This document shows, one piece after another, positions 36,007 through 45,695 of a DNA stretch of 61,960 bases. The position numbers were made by a program, and so were the translations under genes. This stretch comes from JAGBWK01 sp964544595 (GTDB lineage Bacteria > Bacteroidota > Bacteroidia > Bacteroidales > Muribaculaceae): positions 1 through 61,960 of the forward strand of contig CAZJBM010000016.1 of NCBI GenBank assembly GCA_964544595.1, read 5' to 3'. Position 1 is the stretch's first letter, and every line of letters starts with the position of its first letter. The notes under the pieces are model-generated. The model was not told the DNA's origin. It did no database searches and saw nothing but the letters and a program-made list of their open reading frames with translations.

Positions 36007-36088
36007 CTACAAAATCGCGAGCAAAACCAAGCTACGATTGATTGTTTTTTCTGATTGAGGACGAAAATGGCAATTAATCGCATGATTA

Positions 36089-36120
36089 TTTGTTAAATAA
36101 GCGTAAAAAACATATCTTTG
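36089..36120 (+). promoter_or_regulatory. Promoter of the lipoprotein/DUF5723 pair
   Basis: TTTG at 36089-36092, 20-base spacer, TATCTTTG at 36113-36120. The leader to the ATG at 36222 is about 95 bases. Confidence 0.75.
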
Positions 36121-36221
36121 CGTTAAAATTGTTTCATACTTTTGTTGTTCGTGTTTAGCATGACATGGTATTTAGCAATATGTGGTAAACTACGGAAACA
36201 TTTTTAAATTAAATATTAACT

Positions 36222-37910
36222 ATGAAAAAAAGTTTTGTTATGCCTTTATGCCTCTTGGCTTTAGGCACAACGGCATGGAGCTGTATCGACGACAAATATG
36301 ATTTGTCGGACATCGATTCGACAGTCCAGGTCAAGGTTGACGATCTTGTTATCCCTATCAATATCGACAAAATCGATATGGGCAGTATTATCGACCTTGA
36401 TGACGACGGTATCGTTAAGATAGTCAATAACGAGTATGCCGTAGTGAAGGATGGTACAATTAATTCATCAGAGGTAAAGATTGATCCTATCGTGATCAAT
36501 TCAATCAACATCAAACCTACCGTTGACGTCATTAACACGGTTCCGGCAACCGGGGTGTCGGTTGATCTTCCTCTCCCCTCAACCTCGACGTCCTATTCTT
36601 ATACCTCAAATGCCATATCCTCTAACGTAATCGAATTAGACAAGGCATACGCGACGTTCGCGTTGGATATAAACTTCTCCATTTCGCCCAATCCCGGCGG
36701 CAATATCACCCTTAATAATGTCAAAATCACGCTTCCCAAGGGCCTGATAATCAATAGTAGCAATTACGAGGCGTCGACCGGCGTATATTCCGCCCCGACT
36801 ATCAACGTAGTTTCAGGCGCTGCCAATCTTCACATCCCGGTTGAGGGCGTCGATTTCTCATTTCATCCCACTGCATTTGATACCAACTCCCGCTTGATTA
36901 ACTTTGCTGGCGAGCTTAAAATATCAGACGGCATCATCCGTTGCAACAACTCTTCAGTCGGCAATTATGTAGAGTTTAAAGTTGAGTATAAGTTCTCGGA
37001 TATCGATGTTAAAGCCGTCGACGGTGTGATTGAATATCCTATCGACGGGGTAAGCGTCACAACTGTAGACATCAACGACCTGCCCGACGTGCTTTCGCAG
37101 CCCGGCACAGATCTTCGCCTTGCCAATCCGATTTTCTACCTCAACGTTACTAATCCATTGAATTCGGTTGGTCTCTATGCCGAGACAGGTTTTGTCGTTA
37201 CGGCTTATCGGGACAACGCCCAGCCGCAGGTTTATCCCATGAACGAGCCGGTTGTGGTAGGCAACAGCAATCCCGACGGTATTTATAATTACTACCTCTC
37301 ACCCCTGGCGTTGACTTCATCGCAGATCGACCCGGCTTTCCCTTCGGCTATTCACTATACTTACTCTACCTTAGGCGACATTCTCTCTGGCAACGGCTTG
37401 CCGAAATCGCTTGAGGTAGCTCTTGAAAATCCCCGCGTTCCCCGTCAGCGAGTTAAGAATCTCCTTATCGGTCATAGCTACGGCGAGGTTAAAGGTAAAT
37501 ATAAATTTGTTGCACCCTTGCAATTTGCCGGAGGCTCTAACGTGATTTACACTGATAAGATGGACGGATGGTATAGCGACGACATGGAATACCTGACGAT
37601 CCAGACGCTTGAAGTGCGCGCTAAAGTGTCGTCAGACGTTCCTCTGCAGCTCAATTTCTCAGGTTATCCAATCGACGAGAACGGAAACCGCATCAATAAT
37701 GTAAGCATCGTAGGCGCGGAAGTCAACGCCAATGCCGACAACCAGGAAATCGTAATTCGCATTACCGGAGAAATCACAAGACTCGACGGAATTCAGTTTA
37801 CCGCAACAGCGACCGCTGCCCCCGACGGAGCCGCGTTGTCGCCCGACATGCAAATCCACCTCTCCGACGTGCGTCCATGCGTGTCAGGTTACTATCAGAA
37901 AGAGCTTTAA
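36222..37910 (+). CDS. Large predicted lipoprotein of unknown function
   Basis: The 562-residue product has a lipoprotein signal ending TTAWSC (Cys21) followed by an Asp-rich IDDKYDLSDIDS segment. The rest is predicted almost entirely beta, with repeated Asp/Val/Ile-rich strands and several Pro-containing turns, consistent with an exposed beta-sandwich or Ig-like repeat protein on the outer membrane. I do not recognise a family. It is followed after 25 bp by a DUF5723 barrel protein, and the two share one promoter and a terminator, which suggests that they form a complex. Confidence 0.75.
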   Translation: MKKSFVMPLCLLALGTTAWSCIDDKYDLSDIDSTVQVKVDDLVIPINIDKIDMGSIIDLDDDGIVKIVNNEYAVVKDGTINSSEVKIDPIVINSINIKPTVDVINTVPATGVSVDLPLPSTSTSYSYTSNAISSNVIELDKAYATFALDINFSISPNPGGNITLNNVKITLPKGLIINSSNYEASTGVYSAPTINVVSGAANLHIPVEGVDFSFHPTAFDTNSRLINFAGELKISDGIIRCNNSSVGNYVEFKVEYKFSDIDVKAVDGVIEYPIDGVSVTTVDINDLPDVLSQPGTDLRLANPIFYLNVTNPLNSVGLYAETGFVVTAYRDNAQPQVYPMNEPVVVGNSNPDGIYNYYLSPLALTSSQIDPAFPSAIHYTYSTLGDILSGNGLPKSLEVALENPRVPRQRVKNLLIGHSYGEVKGKYKFVAPLQFAGGSNVIYTDKMDGWYSDDMEYLTIQTLEVRAKVSSDVPLQLNFSGYPIDENGNRINNVSIVGAEVNANADNQEIVIRITGEITRLDGIQFTATATAAPDGAALSPDMQIHLSDVRPCVSGYYQKEL

Positions 37911-37935
37911 ACCCTAATTTAATTCAGAACCGATC

Positions 37936-39312
37936 ATGAACAAAATATTTAAATCAGCGGCGGTGGCTCTCTCTGTTATTGCTACTTTACCCGCCTTTGC
38001 CCAGAATACCCGCTCGGGCTATTTTCTCGACGATTACACTTACCGATATGAGATGAACCCGGCGTTTGCCAATAGCCGCGGGTTTGTCGCTATGCCCGGC
38101 TTGGCGAACATTAATGTAGGAGTCAGTGGTACCCTTGGGCTTAACAGCGTGCTCTATAACGTCGACGGTCGCACTACCACATTCCTCAACCCCGGCATTT
38201 CGGCGGCAGAAGCGCTGAAAAACATCAAGGATGTCAACCGTATCGGCTTCGACACTAAGATTAACATTCTTAGCTTTGGCTTCAAGGCTTTCGGAGGCTA
38301 TAATACAATCTCATTGAATGCTCGCGCCGGTCTCGGCATCAAACTTCCCGGCGACGTATTTTCGCTTCTTAAAGAGGGTGTGACTAATCAGACTTACCAT
38401 ATAGCTAACCTCGACGCTAACGCTAACGCTTTTGCGGAACTTTCGCTCGGTCACTCTCGCCAGATTACCAGCGAATGGCGCGTTGGTGCTAACTTCAAAT
38501 TCCTTATCGGCGGTGCACATGCCGACGTGAATCTTCGTAAAGCGGATCTCACTCTTGGCACTGATTCATGGACTATCACTACCGACGGCGAGGCTAATGT
38601 CAACCTTAAGGGATTCACCTACAAAACCGAGTTGAGCAAAAACACTGGTAATTACTACGTCAATGGAGCGGATGTTGACGGAGCGGGTATCGGAGGTTTC
38701 GGTATAGCATTCGATCTTGGCGCGGTTTATACTCCCGAAGTGCTCCCCGACTGGGAATTTTCCGCGGCTTTCCTCGATTTGGGCTTCATCTCCTGGTCTA
38801 ACAATATGCTTGCGACCACCAATGGAGAGAAGACTTTCAACACTGATAAGTACACATTCAACGTCGACGACAACGCCCCTAACAGTTTTGATAACGAGTG
38901 GGATAAAATCAAGGATGATATATCCACGCTTTACGAGCTTGAGAACGCGGGCGACACCGGGTCGAAGACCAAAGGAATTGGTGCGACTATGAATCTCGGC
39001 GCCAAATATACCCTTCCGGTCTATCGCAAGGTTAACTTCGGCCTTCTTAACACCACCCGTATTCAAGGCAAATTCTCTTGGACCGATTTCCGCCTCTCGG
39101 CCAACTACGCTCCTTGCAAGATATTTGACTGCGGGGTGAACGCTTCTGCCGGTACTTTCGGCATGGGCTTTGGCTGGATTGCCAATCTCCATTGCCCCGG
39201 ATTCAATCTGTTCCTCGGCATGGACCGCACGTTAGGCAAACTCGCCAAGCAAGGTATTCCTTTGAACTCCAATGGATCGTTCAATCTCGGCATGACTTTC
39301 CTCATCAAGTAA
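37936..39312 (+). CDS. DUF5723-family outer-membrane beta-barrel protein
   Basis: A 458-residue protein with signal peptide ending LPAFAQ, then SGYFLDDYTYRYEMNPAFA, matching the start of DUF5723 proteins, and a series of amphipathic beta strands with alternating aromatic residues. The last residues (SFNLGMTFLIK) fit a terminal barrel strand. The family resembles FadL/PorV-type barrels in general design; no substrate is known. Cotranscribed with the upstream lipoprotein. Confidence 0.8.
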   Translation: MNKIFKSAAVALSVIATLPAFAQNTRSGYFLDDYTYRYEMNPAFANSRGFVAMPGLANINVGVSGTLGLNSVLYNVDGRTTTFLNPGISAAEALKNIKDVNRIGFDTKINILSFGFKAFGGYNTISLNARAGLGIKLPGDVFSLLKEGVTNQTYHIANLDANANAFAELSLGHSRQITSEWRVGANFKFLIGGAHADVNLRKADLTLGTDSWTITTDGEANVNLKGFTYKTELSKNTGNYYVNGADVDGAGIGGFGIAFDLGAVYTPEVLPDWEFSAAFLDLGFISWSNNMLATTNGEKTFNTDKYTFNVDDNAPNSFDNEWDKIKDDISTLYELENAGDTGSKTKGIGATMNLGAKYTLPVYRKVNFGLLNTTRIQGKFSWTDFRLSANYAPCKIFDCGVNASAGTFGMGFGWIANLHCPGFNLFLGMDRTLGKLAKQGIPLNSNGSFNLGMTFLIK

Positions 39313-39326
39313 TTGAGATTGACCTG

Positions 39327-39370
39327 CAACAAAAATGCCGCCCAAATCATATCGGGCGGCATTTTTGTTG
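39327..39370. terminator. Bidirectional terminator after DUF5723 gene
   Basis: Nearly perfect palindrome: AAAAATGCCGCCC and GGGCGGCATTTTT around a nine-base loop, with outer CAAC/GTTG pairing as well. Confidence 0.9.
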
Positions 39371-39396
39371 TATTGATGAATATAAAGGGTGAGTTA

Positions 39397-39813
39397 TCAG
39401 AACGGAAGGTCTTCGGTCGCGTCGGCGCCATAGGCGGGGGCGGCAGGAGCTTGGGGGAAAGCTGCGGGAGCAGGGGGCATAGCGGGAGCTGCAGGAGCTG
39501 CGCCATAGGCCGGAGCAGCGGCAGCGGGAGCTGCGCCGGGAACGCCGGCAGCGGGCTCTGCTTTGAAGCCACGGATGCTGGTGTACCAACGGCCGTTGTA
39601 TTCGCGGCTCTCGATGTCAAATGACAGTTTGATCACATCGCCTACATTGAGGGGGAAGAGATCGGCGCGCTCGCCGAAGAAGTCGAAGTGTACTTTTTTA
39701 GGGTAATTCTCGATGGTTTCGAGCACGTATTCGCGCTTTTTCCATGCGTTGCCGGCTTTTGAAGTGCCCGTCATTTCGGGAAGCGCAACTATGATTTTTC
39801 CTACTAATTCCAT
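39397..39813 (-). CDS. DUF3127 protein with SSB-like acidic tail
   Basis: A 138-residue protein. Residues 1-85 match DUF3127 (MELVGKIIVALPEMTGTSKAGNAWKK, ESREYNGRWYTSIRGF), a Bacteroidetes family with an OB-fold-like pattern. A low-complexity Ala/Pro linker of about 45 residues follows, ending in ATEDLPF. That last peptide closely resembles the DDDIPF tip of single-stranded DNA-binding proteins, used to recruit partner enzymes. The layout (OB-like domain, flexible linker, acidic aromatic tip) is therefore that of an SSB, although the body is not a classical SSB. Confidence 0.85.
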   Translation of the reverse strand: MELVGKIIVALPEMTGTSKAGNAWKKREYVLETIENYPKKVHFDFFGERADLFPLNVGDVIKLSFDIESREYNGRWYTSIRGFKAEPAAGVPGAAPAAAAPAYGAAPAAPAMPPAPAAFPQAPAAPAYGADATEDLPF

Positions 39814-39894
39814 TTTTTATATTGTGATTATTTAATTGATTCGCGTTTGGGTAGAGAGCGGATGATTACGACCTGACCCTTCTTTAGTGCACGG

Positions 39895-39925
39895 CAAATT
39901 TACGCATTTACCTCCAAACGGCAAA
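39895..39925 (-). promoter_or_regulatory. Promoter of the DUF3127 gene
   Basis: Minus-strand TTTG (39925-39922), 19-base spacer, TAAATTTG (39902-39895). Confidence 0.75.
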
Positions 39926-40072
39926 ATTTCCGTGAACTCTTTTGACCACCTATGGCCTCGCACCCTCACCCCGCGATAAATATTTCCTACTTCGTATGCG
40001 CCACTTTCTTTTACATTTATTGTCTTTCAAGCTCTGAAAAATTGCCGAACAACTTCAGTTGCAATTGTTTTA

Positions 40073-40104
40073 TTTGTGAGTATTAAGCCTTTTTTGTAAA
40101 TTTG
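40073..40104 (+). promoter_or_regulatory. glnS promoter
   Basis: TTTG at 40073-40076, 20-base spacer, TAAATTTG at 40097-40104, 35 bases before the ATG. Confidence 0.75.
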
Positions 40105-40139
40105 CGGGAAAATTTGTTTACAAAATTAAGCAACCGATT

Positions 40140-41843
40140 ATGGCTGAAAATATCGAAAATGAAGCTGTTGAGGCTAAAGGCCTTAACTTCGTCGAGCAAT
40201 TAGTGGCCGACGACCTCAAGGAGGGAAAGAACGGCGGACGTCTTAACACCCGTTTCCCCCCGGAGCCTAATGGCTACCTTCATATAGGTCATGCCAAAGC
40301 AATATGCATGGACTTTGGCGTTGCCGAGAAATTCGGTGGCACCTGCAACCTTCGTTTCGACGATACCAATCCTGTAAAAGAGGATGTTGAGTATGTTGAT
40401 TCAATCAAAGAGGATATTCATTGGCTCGGATTTGATTGGGGCGACCGTTTATATTATGCCTCTGATTATTTCCCTAAACTTTTCGATTTGGCTGTCAGAC
40501 TCATTAAGGAGGGTAAAGCCTATGTCGACGATCAGACATCAGAGCAGATTGCCGCTCAGAAAGGCACTCCTACTCAGCCGGGAACAAACAGCCCCTATCG
40601 CGACCGAACCCCCGAGGAGAATCTCGACCTGTTCATGCGCATGAACGCCGGCGAGTTTGAGGAAGGTAGCCGCGTGCTCAGAGCGAAAATAGATATGGCT
40701 TCGAGCAATATGCACTTCCGCGACCCGATCATGTACCGCATAATCAAGCATCCCCACCACCGCACCGGAACCACGTGGAAGGTTTATCCGATGTATGACT
40801 TCGCTCACGGTCAGAGCGACTACTTCGAGGGAGTCACCCACTCTATCTGCACTCTCGAATTTGTTCCCCACCGTCCTCTCTACGATTATTTCGTTGACGA
40901 GCTTGCCGATGAGACTTATCGCCCGCGGCAGATCGAGTTCAACCGACTTAATCTGACATACACCGTGATGAGCAAACGTAAGCTCCTGCAGCTTGTGAAG
41001 GAGGGTCTTGTCGCAGGTTGGGACGACCCTCGTATGCCCACTATTTCAGGTATGCGTCGCCGCGGTTTCACCCCTAAGTCGATTCGCAACTTCATTGACC
41101 GCATAGGCTACACCAAATACGAAGCCCTCAATGACATTTCGCTTCTTGAGCACGCTGTGCGCGAAGACCTTAATAAGGTCGCTACCCGCGTGATGGCTGT
41201 GATGAATCCCGTGAAGCTCGTCATTACCAATTATCCGGAAGGCAAAGTTGAAATGGTAGAGATGGACAATAATCCCGAAGAGGAGAATGCCGGAACTCAT
41301 AAAATGCCCTTCAGCCGCGAAATCTATATCGAGCGCGATGATTTTATGGAGAATCCTCCCAAAAAATTCTTCCGCCTCGCTCCCGGCAAAGAGGTGCGTC
41401 TCAAAGGCGCTTATATTATCAAATGTGAGGAAGCAATCAAGGATGCCGACGGAAATATCACCGAAATTCGCTGTACCTACGACCCCGATACCCACAGCGG
41501 CGCCCCTGGAGCCGCACGCAAGGTTAAAGGTACGCTCCATTGGGTGTCGGCCGAGCACGCTGTTGACGCTACGGCTCGCATCTACGACCGATTGTTTGAG
41601 GTTGAGAACCCTGCTGCCGAACCCGATCGCGATTTCCGCGAGATGCTGAATCCCGATTCGCTTAAGATTGTGGAGAATATCAAGGTAGAGCCTTTCGTGG
41701 CCGAGAACGCTAAAGAGGGCACGAAATTCCAATTCCAGCGTATCGGATACTTTACGCCCGACAAGGATTCCACCCCCGACAACCTCATATTCAACCGCAC
41801 TATTGCTCTTAAAGACAGCTGGGAAAAAACTAAGAACAAATAA
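40140..41843 (+). CDS. glnS: Glutamine--tRNA ligase
   Basis: GlnRS charges tRNA-Gln directly. The 567-residue class I enzyme has the HIGH motif in FPPEPNGYLHIGHAKA and the KMSKS equivalent as VMSKRKL; FDDTNPVKE is also typical. The C-terminal beta-barrel anticodon-binding region is complete. A tRNA-Gln(CTG) gene is present elsewhere in this window at 48975-49045. The presence of GlnRS means that this organism need not rely on the indirect GatCAB route. Confidence 0.97.
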   Translation: MAENIENEAVEAKGLNFVEQLVADDLKEGKNGGRLNTRFPPEPNGYLHIGHAKAICMDFGVAEKFGGTCNLRFDDTNPVKEDVEYVDSIKEDIHWLGFDWGDRLYYASDYFPKLFDLAVRLIKEGKAYVDDQTSEQIAAQKGTPTQPGTNSPYRDRTPEENLDLFMRMNAGEFEEGSRVLRAKIDMASSNMHFRDPIMYRIIKHPHHRTGTTWKVYPMYDFAHGQSDYFEGVTHSICTLEFVPHRPLYDYFVDELADETYRPRQIEFNRLNLTYTVMSKRKLLQLVKEGLVAGWDDPRMPTISGMRRRGFTPKSIRNFIDRIGYTKYEALNDISLLEHAVREDLNKVATRVMAVMNPVKLVITNYPEGKVEMVEMDNNPEEENAGTHKMPFSREIYIERDDFMENPPKKFFRLAPGKEVRLKGAYIIKCEEAIKDADGNITEIRCTYDPDTHSGAPGAARKVKGTLHWVSAEHAVDATARIYDRLFEVENPAAEPDRDFREMLNPDSLKIVENIKVEPFVAENAKEGTKFQFQRIGYFTPDKDSTPDNLIFNRTIALKDSWEKTKNK

Positions 41844-41894
41844 TTCATAGTATTAACTTTTCTCAAATCAGTTACGGCTTAATTCACCTCGAAT

Positions 41895-43319
41895 TTGGAA
41901 GAAGATATTAATTCGTTAGAAACCGCTTATAAACTTTATCGCGACTCATTGTTGGCCGGAGAGAAGCTCAATCTCGACGAGGATGATCTCGTTGATGTGT
42001 TTGACTTCGCCGGCGACATGAGCGACGATTTCGTGCGCTTGAGCGTTTTGCTCGAAGCGTCTCGTCGTTTCCCCGAGAGCAATGGTCTACGCTTGCGAAA
42101 GGCAATCTTCCTGGCTTCGATCAGCGATGGCGCTCTTAATGATTATATCACTACCCCCGAAGCTCAGCACCAAAGTCAGCTGTGGGCGATTTTGGCTTGT
42201 CGCGCTGAGATGCCTAAAGGCCATCAGGCCGATTTGCGACTTCGGGCAATAGCCGAGATGGACGATGATTTCGAGGAAGATGAAGCGGTGATTCAATTCG
42301 TGGCCTTGGCTAAGCATCTGCAACGCGAAAGCTGGCTATGGGACAATATCGACTATCTGAAGAAAAGATGTGCAGGCGGCTTGCAGACATTACTTTTCGA
42401 GATGGCTCGATCGGCCGAAGGCCGCGAACGCGAGCAGCAGGCGATTAAGATTCTCGAGGAGCTTACGCTCGATTATCCGTTTTACATGGACTATTGGAGC
42501 CTATTGGCCGAGCTGCAGTCTAACTGCGACCTTTTCGACGATGCTCTCATGTCGATAGACTATGCCCTGGCTCTTGCTCCAGATGATGCAGAGCTGTATT
42601 CCATGAAGGGCTATATTCTCGTCAAGGCTCAGCGATATGCCGAGGCTGTCAATGTATTGGAGAAAGCTATCAAGATGGGAGCGGCTGAATATTCGGCTAA
42701 ACGAAATCTGATTGAGGCACTGCGATTTACCGATAAAGGCTCGGAATATCGTTCACTTCTCCTCGATTTGCAGTCAGAAAACCCCGGCGAGCAGGCGCTA
42801 ATGCTTCAGACGATATGTTTGTTAGACGAGGATATCGACGAAGTTCTTGATCGATATTATGATGTGAACGAGCCAGATACAGGAGTTTTGCTTCAGCATA
42901 TCAATGAATTGTGCGCCGAAGATAAATTATCTGTCGCGCTCAGCTACCTCGAATGGTATAAACGGCGGTTCTCATTGTCGGCGATTCCCACGTTAATGCT
43001 TTTGGAGTTATACTACTCGGCAGGCTTATATCGGAAAGCATACGATTTGATATGCAACGAAATTAGGTCATACGAGCTTTCGGGCAACCAGCTGTCGATA
43101 TTGTGCACTATAGCTTCGGTGCTGATAAGATGCGGATGCTTTGAAGACGCGAAGGAATTCTGCGAGCGGTGGCTTGAGAATATAAAGAACAATGAAGAAA
43201 CATTGGCTCCGTATAAGGTAATAGGCCGAGGGGTCAGCGCTACTCTTCGCGAGATGGTTGATTTCCTATCCAAGAATCCCGATCCATCCTTAGAGCAAAT
43301 CAACCAAATTGCTCTTTAG
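41895..43319 (+). CDS. TPR-repeat protein
   Basis: A 474-residue soluble protein of tandem helical repeats. Clear TPR units include MDYWSLLAELQSNCDLFDDALMSIDYALALAPDDAELYSMKG and the next repeat (GYILVKAQRYAEAVNVLEKAI). The start is TTG at 41895; no ATG comes before the first helices. It follows glnS by about 50 bp, and is closed by a terminator. TPR proteins act as scaffolds; the partner is not known. Confidence 0.8.
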   Translation: MEEDINSLETAYKLYRDSLLAGEKLNLDEDDLVDVFDFAGDMSDDFVRLSVLLEASRRFPESNGLRLRKAIFLASISDGALNDYITTPEAQHQSQLWAILACRAEMPKGHQADLRLRAIAEMDDDFEEDEAVIQFVALAKHLQRESWLWDNIDYLKKRCAGGLQTLLFEMARSAEGREREQQAIKILEELTLDYPFYMDYWSLLAELQSNCDLFDDALMSIDYALALAPDDAELYSMKGYILVKAQRYAEAVNVLEKAIKMGAAEYSAKRNLIEALRFTDKGSEYRSLLLDLQSENPGEQALMLQTICLLDEDIDEVLDRYYDVNEPDTGVLLQHINELCAEDKLSVALSYLEWYKRRFSLSAIPTLMLLELYYSAGLYRKAYDLICNEIRSYELSGNQLSILCTIASVLIRCGCFEDAKEFCERWLENIKNNEETLAPYKVIGRGVSATLREMVDFLSKNPDPSLEQINQIAL

Positions 43320-43341
43320 CATAGATTATTCCCTGAAATTG

Positions 43342-43390
43342 AAAAGACAAAGGATTATCTCAGTCATAAGATAATCCTTTGTCTTTTATT
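43342..43390. terminator. Bidirectional terminator after TPR gene
   Basis: 19-bp stem (43342-43360 with 43369-43387), eight-base loop, A and T runs on the two sides. It serves convergent genes. Confidence 0.9.
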
Positions 43391-44032
43391 TTATACGTAT
43401 GGGTTGAAGGCTTTTTCCTGTCCTATGGTTGTTGACGGGCCGTGACCTGGAAACACCACTGTATTATCAGGGAGAGTGAGGAGCTTAGATTGGATGGCTT
43501 GAATGAGTTGGGCGTAATCGCCGCCGGGAAGGTCGGTGCGTCCGATGCTGCTTTTGAAAAGCGCGTCGCCAGTAAATACTATGCCGCTTTTCGATGAGTA
43601 AAGGGCTATGCTACCGGGAGAGTGTCCCGGGACATTCAAAACCTTCAGCGAGTCGTTGCCAAGCGGCAATGTGTCGCCCTCGGTAAGACGATCGGCAAGT
43701 TTAATCTCTTCGGGAACTTTGATGGGGAGGTGAAACATCTCGGCCTGCTGCGCTACCCTTTTAGCTAAGAAAGCGTCCTGTTCCGAAGCTGAAAGCCCTA
43801 CGCCATAACTTTTCTCAACATATTCGATGCCGAGCACGTGGTCGATATGGATATGCGTCGCAATGAGATATTTTACTATAAGTTTATTGTCGTTAATGAA
43901 ATCAGAGAATACGCTGTTCTCCCGCTGATTGAGCATACCGGGGTCGATTACCGCGGCTTGACGGGAATGTTCGTCGAAAACGATATAAGTGTTTTCTCCG
44001 AACATATTGAATTCAAATTTCTTTACTTTCAT
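43391..44032 (-). CDS. MBL-fold metal hydrolase, glyoxalase II-like
   Basis: A 213-residue metallo-beta-lactamase-fold hydrolase with THIHIDH at 59-65 (His60, His62, Asp64, His65), the GHSPGS third ligand and TGDALF aspartate, ending with FPGHGP. The order and spacing match hydroxyacylglutathione hydrolase-like proteins widespread in Bacteroidetes; whether it acts on glutathione thioesters is doubtful. It is the last gene of a leftward set with the CPBP protease, menA-like and DUF4924 genes. Confidence 0.85.
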   Translation of the reverse strand: MKVKKFEFNMFGENTYIVFDEHSRQAAVIDPGMLNQRENSVFSDFINDNKLIVKYLIATHIHIDHVLGIEYVEKSYGVGLSASEQDAFLAKRVAQQAEMFHLPIKVPEEIKLADRLTEGDTLPLGNDSLKVLNVPGHSPGSIALYSSKSGIVFTGDALFKSSIGRTDLPGGDYAQLIQAIQSKLLTLPDNTVVFPGHGPSTTIGQEKAFNPYV

Positions 44033-44044
44033 ATCTTTTATATA

Positions 44045-44701
44045 TCAAATCGGGAACCAAACGAACACTGCCGCATCCCATACCGCATGAGAGAGGATGA
44101 TTGCGGCGAAGCGATTAGGGAAAAAACGATATAGACCACCCCAAGCTATGCCACACACCATGGCCGACATTATTAGCATGAAGTTTAATGAGCCGATATG
44201 AACAAGGGTGTATACAGCCGTCGTGACGATGAAACCAATATTTGGATTATAGCGTTGAGATAGCCTTTTCTGGATATACCCGCGCCAGAAAATCTCTTCT
44301 GCCGGGCCGATAATGAAAAGAAGCAAGCAAGACAAGAGCCATGGCGGAGTTGACCCTTTCATGCCGTAAATGCCGTTTACCTGCTCGCGAGAGAAGTCAA
44401 ACATCCATTGCGACACCTTGTCGCCGATCCAAAACGCGCACCATAGCACCACGGCTATACACAGTCCGAAAGCAATATTCGCAGGGGTGAATTTAACGCT
44501 TTGCCACCATCGAGGCATGAATATGGTAGACAATGTGGTGAGTATAAGTGCGGAGAAGGTCATCATTGCCCAAAAATTCACTAACGGGCCGCCAAAAGGC
44601 CAGAACATGATAGTCCACAACACGAAGGCGAGGACAATACAATACACGCAGTTGCGTATGCTTCCCGTCTTAGGCAATGCTTTATCTGAAATTGACGTCA
44701 T
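44045..44701 (-). CDS. CPBP-family intramembrane metalloprotease
   Basis: A 218-residue protein with about six membrane segments. Motif 1 EEIFWRG (EExxxR) and motifs with later histidines (LVHIGSLNF, LSHAVWDA) are those of CAAX-protease/bacteriocin-processing (ABI) peptidases, which cut substrates inside the membrane. It starts 12 bp before the MBL gene and 54 bp after menA-like. The target is unknown. Confidence 0.85.
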   Translation of the reverse strand: MTSISDKALPKTGSIRNCVYCIVLAFVLWTIMFWPFGGPLVNFWAMMTFSALILTTLSTIFMPRWWQSVKFTPANIAFGLCIAVVLWCAFWIGDKVSQWMFDFSREQVNGIYGMKGSTPPWLLSCLLLFIIGPAEEIFWRGYIQKRLSQRYNPNIGFIVTTAVYTLVHIGSLNFMLIMSAMVCGIAWGGLYRFFPNRFAAIILSHAVWDAAVFVWFPI

Positions 44702-44755
44702 GTGGTTTAAAAGGTAATTAGTCTATACTAATTTTCGATACTTATTTATATTCGA

Positions 44756-45646
44756 CTAAATATATCGGCCGATGATAAAGGCGATAGATAAGATAATGCC
44801 GAGAAGCATTTCGAGTTGTGCGGTTTTCATATCGAGGTCGTCGATATTGCCGCTTTCGTTGTATACCATGTCGCGGAATTGGCGATTATTGGAGATCGCT
44901 ATAGGCAAAGTGAGTAGTCCGGCGAGAGAAAGAGGGGTGAAGATTGATGCCCCCGACATCACCGCGATCCAGGCGTAGGGAAGAAACACCACTTCGAGGA
45001 AATATACCCAATATGAAGCCTTCTGCCCTATCACCATTGCCATAGTATGGATTGAAGCCTTATGATCATTAATATGGTCGCGGGAATTGTTGGCGTGAAG
45101 TATGGCCACAACCATTAGCCCGATGGGTAGCGCGGCAAAAATCACTGGCCAATAGATTTCTCCGACAGCTATCAGCGACACTCCTATCGACGGCAAAATG
45201 CAAAAAGTGAGGAAAATATTGAAGTCTCCTAAAGCATTGAATTTCATAAGCGGATATATCAATGCGAGAAGAGCGCCGACAATTCCGATCCATAGTAGCT
45301 GGATGCTTGTAAGGCATACGATTGTAATCCCTAAGCATATAGCCGCGGCGAAGAGAGAGAGCGAGAACGTCTTGATTTCCGACGGCGTGTACTCGCCCGA
45401 AGTAAGTGTCTTTGGACCAATTGTTTCGGGCGTGTCAACGCCATGCTTGAAGTCGTGTAGATCGCTCCAAAGATTTGCCGCAGCGTGAAACAGTAGAATG
45501 TTGATCACGGCTGCAATGCCGAGGAGCCAATTCACCTTCAAGCCAACTCCGAAAAGGAAGCATAAGCTTACAACCACAAGCACTACCGAAGCCGGAAACG
45601 ACCATGGGCGGGTGGTCAATAGCCACCCTTTGAATGAATGTTGCAT
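44756..45646 (-). CDS. menA: UbiA-family prenyltransferase, MenA-like
   Basis: A 296-residue membrane protein with about nine helices. It has two Asp-rich prenyl diphosphate sites: NLWSDLHDFKHGVD and NNSRDHINDHKA. This matches 1,4-dihydroxy-2-naphthoate polyprenyltransferase, which prenylates DHNA in menaquinone synthesis, the only quinone in most Bacteroidales. Other men genes are not in the window, so another UbiA substrate is not excluded. It lies between DUF4924 and CPBP genes. Confidence 0.75.
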   Translation of the reverse strand: MQHSFKGWLLTTRPWSFPASVVLVVVSLCFLFGVGLKVNWLLGIAAVINILLFHAAANLWSDLHDFKHGVDTPETIGPKTLTSGEYTPSEIKTFSLSLFAAAICLGITIVCLTSIQLLWIGIVGALLALIYPLMKFNALGDFNIFLTFCILPSIGVSLIAVGEIYWPVIFAALPIGLMVVAILHANNSRDHINDHKASIHTMAMVIGQKASYWVYFLEVVFLPYAWIAVMSGASIFTPLSLAGLLTLPIAISNNRQFRDMVYNESGNIDDLDMKTAQLEMLLGIILSIAFIIGRYI

Positions 45647-45695
45647 AATGATTGGTTTATTGATAATTCAGGAATAATAGAAAACTCCGATCGCA

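Larger units (their letters stand above)
39814..40139. other. Divergent intergenic region between DUF3127 gene and glnS
   Basis: 326 bases without a coding frame. It holds two outward promoters (39895-39925 minus and 40073-40104 plus); no further structure is obvious. Confidence 0.6.
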
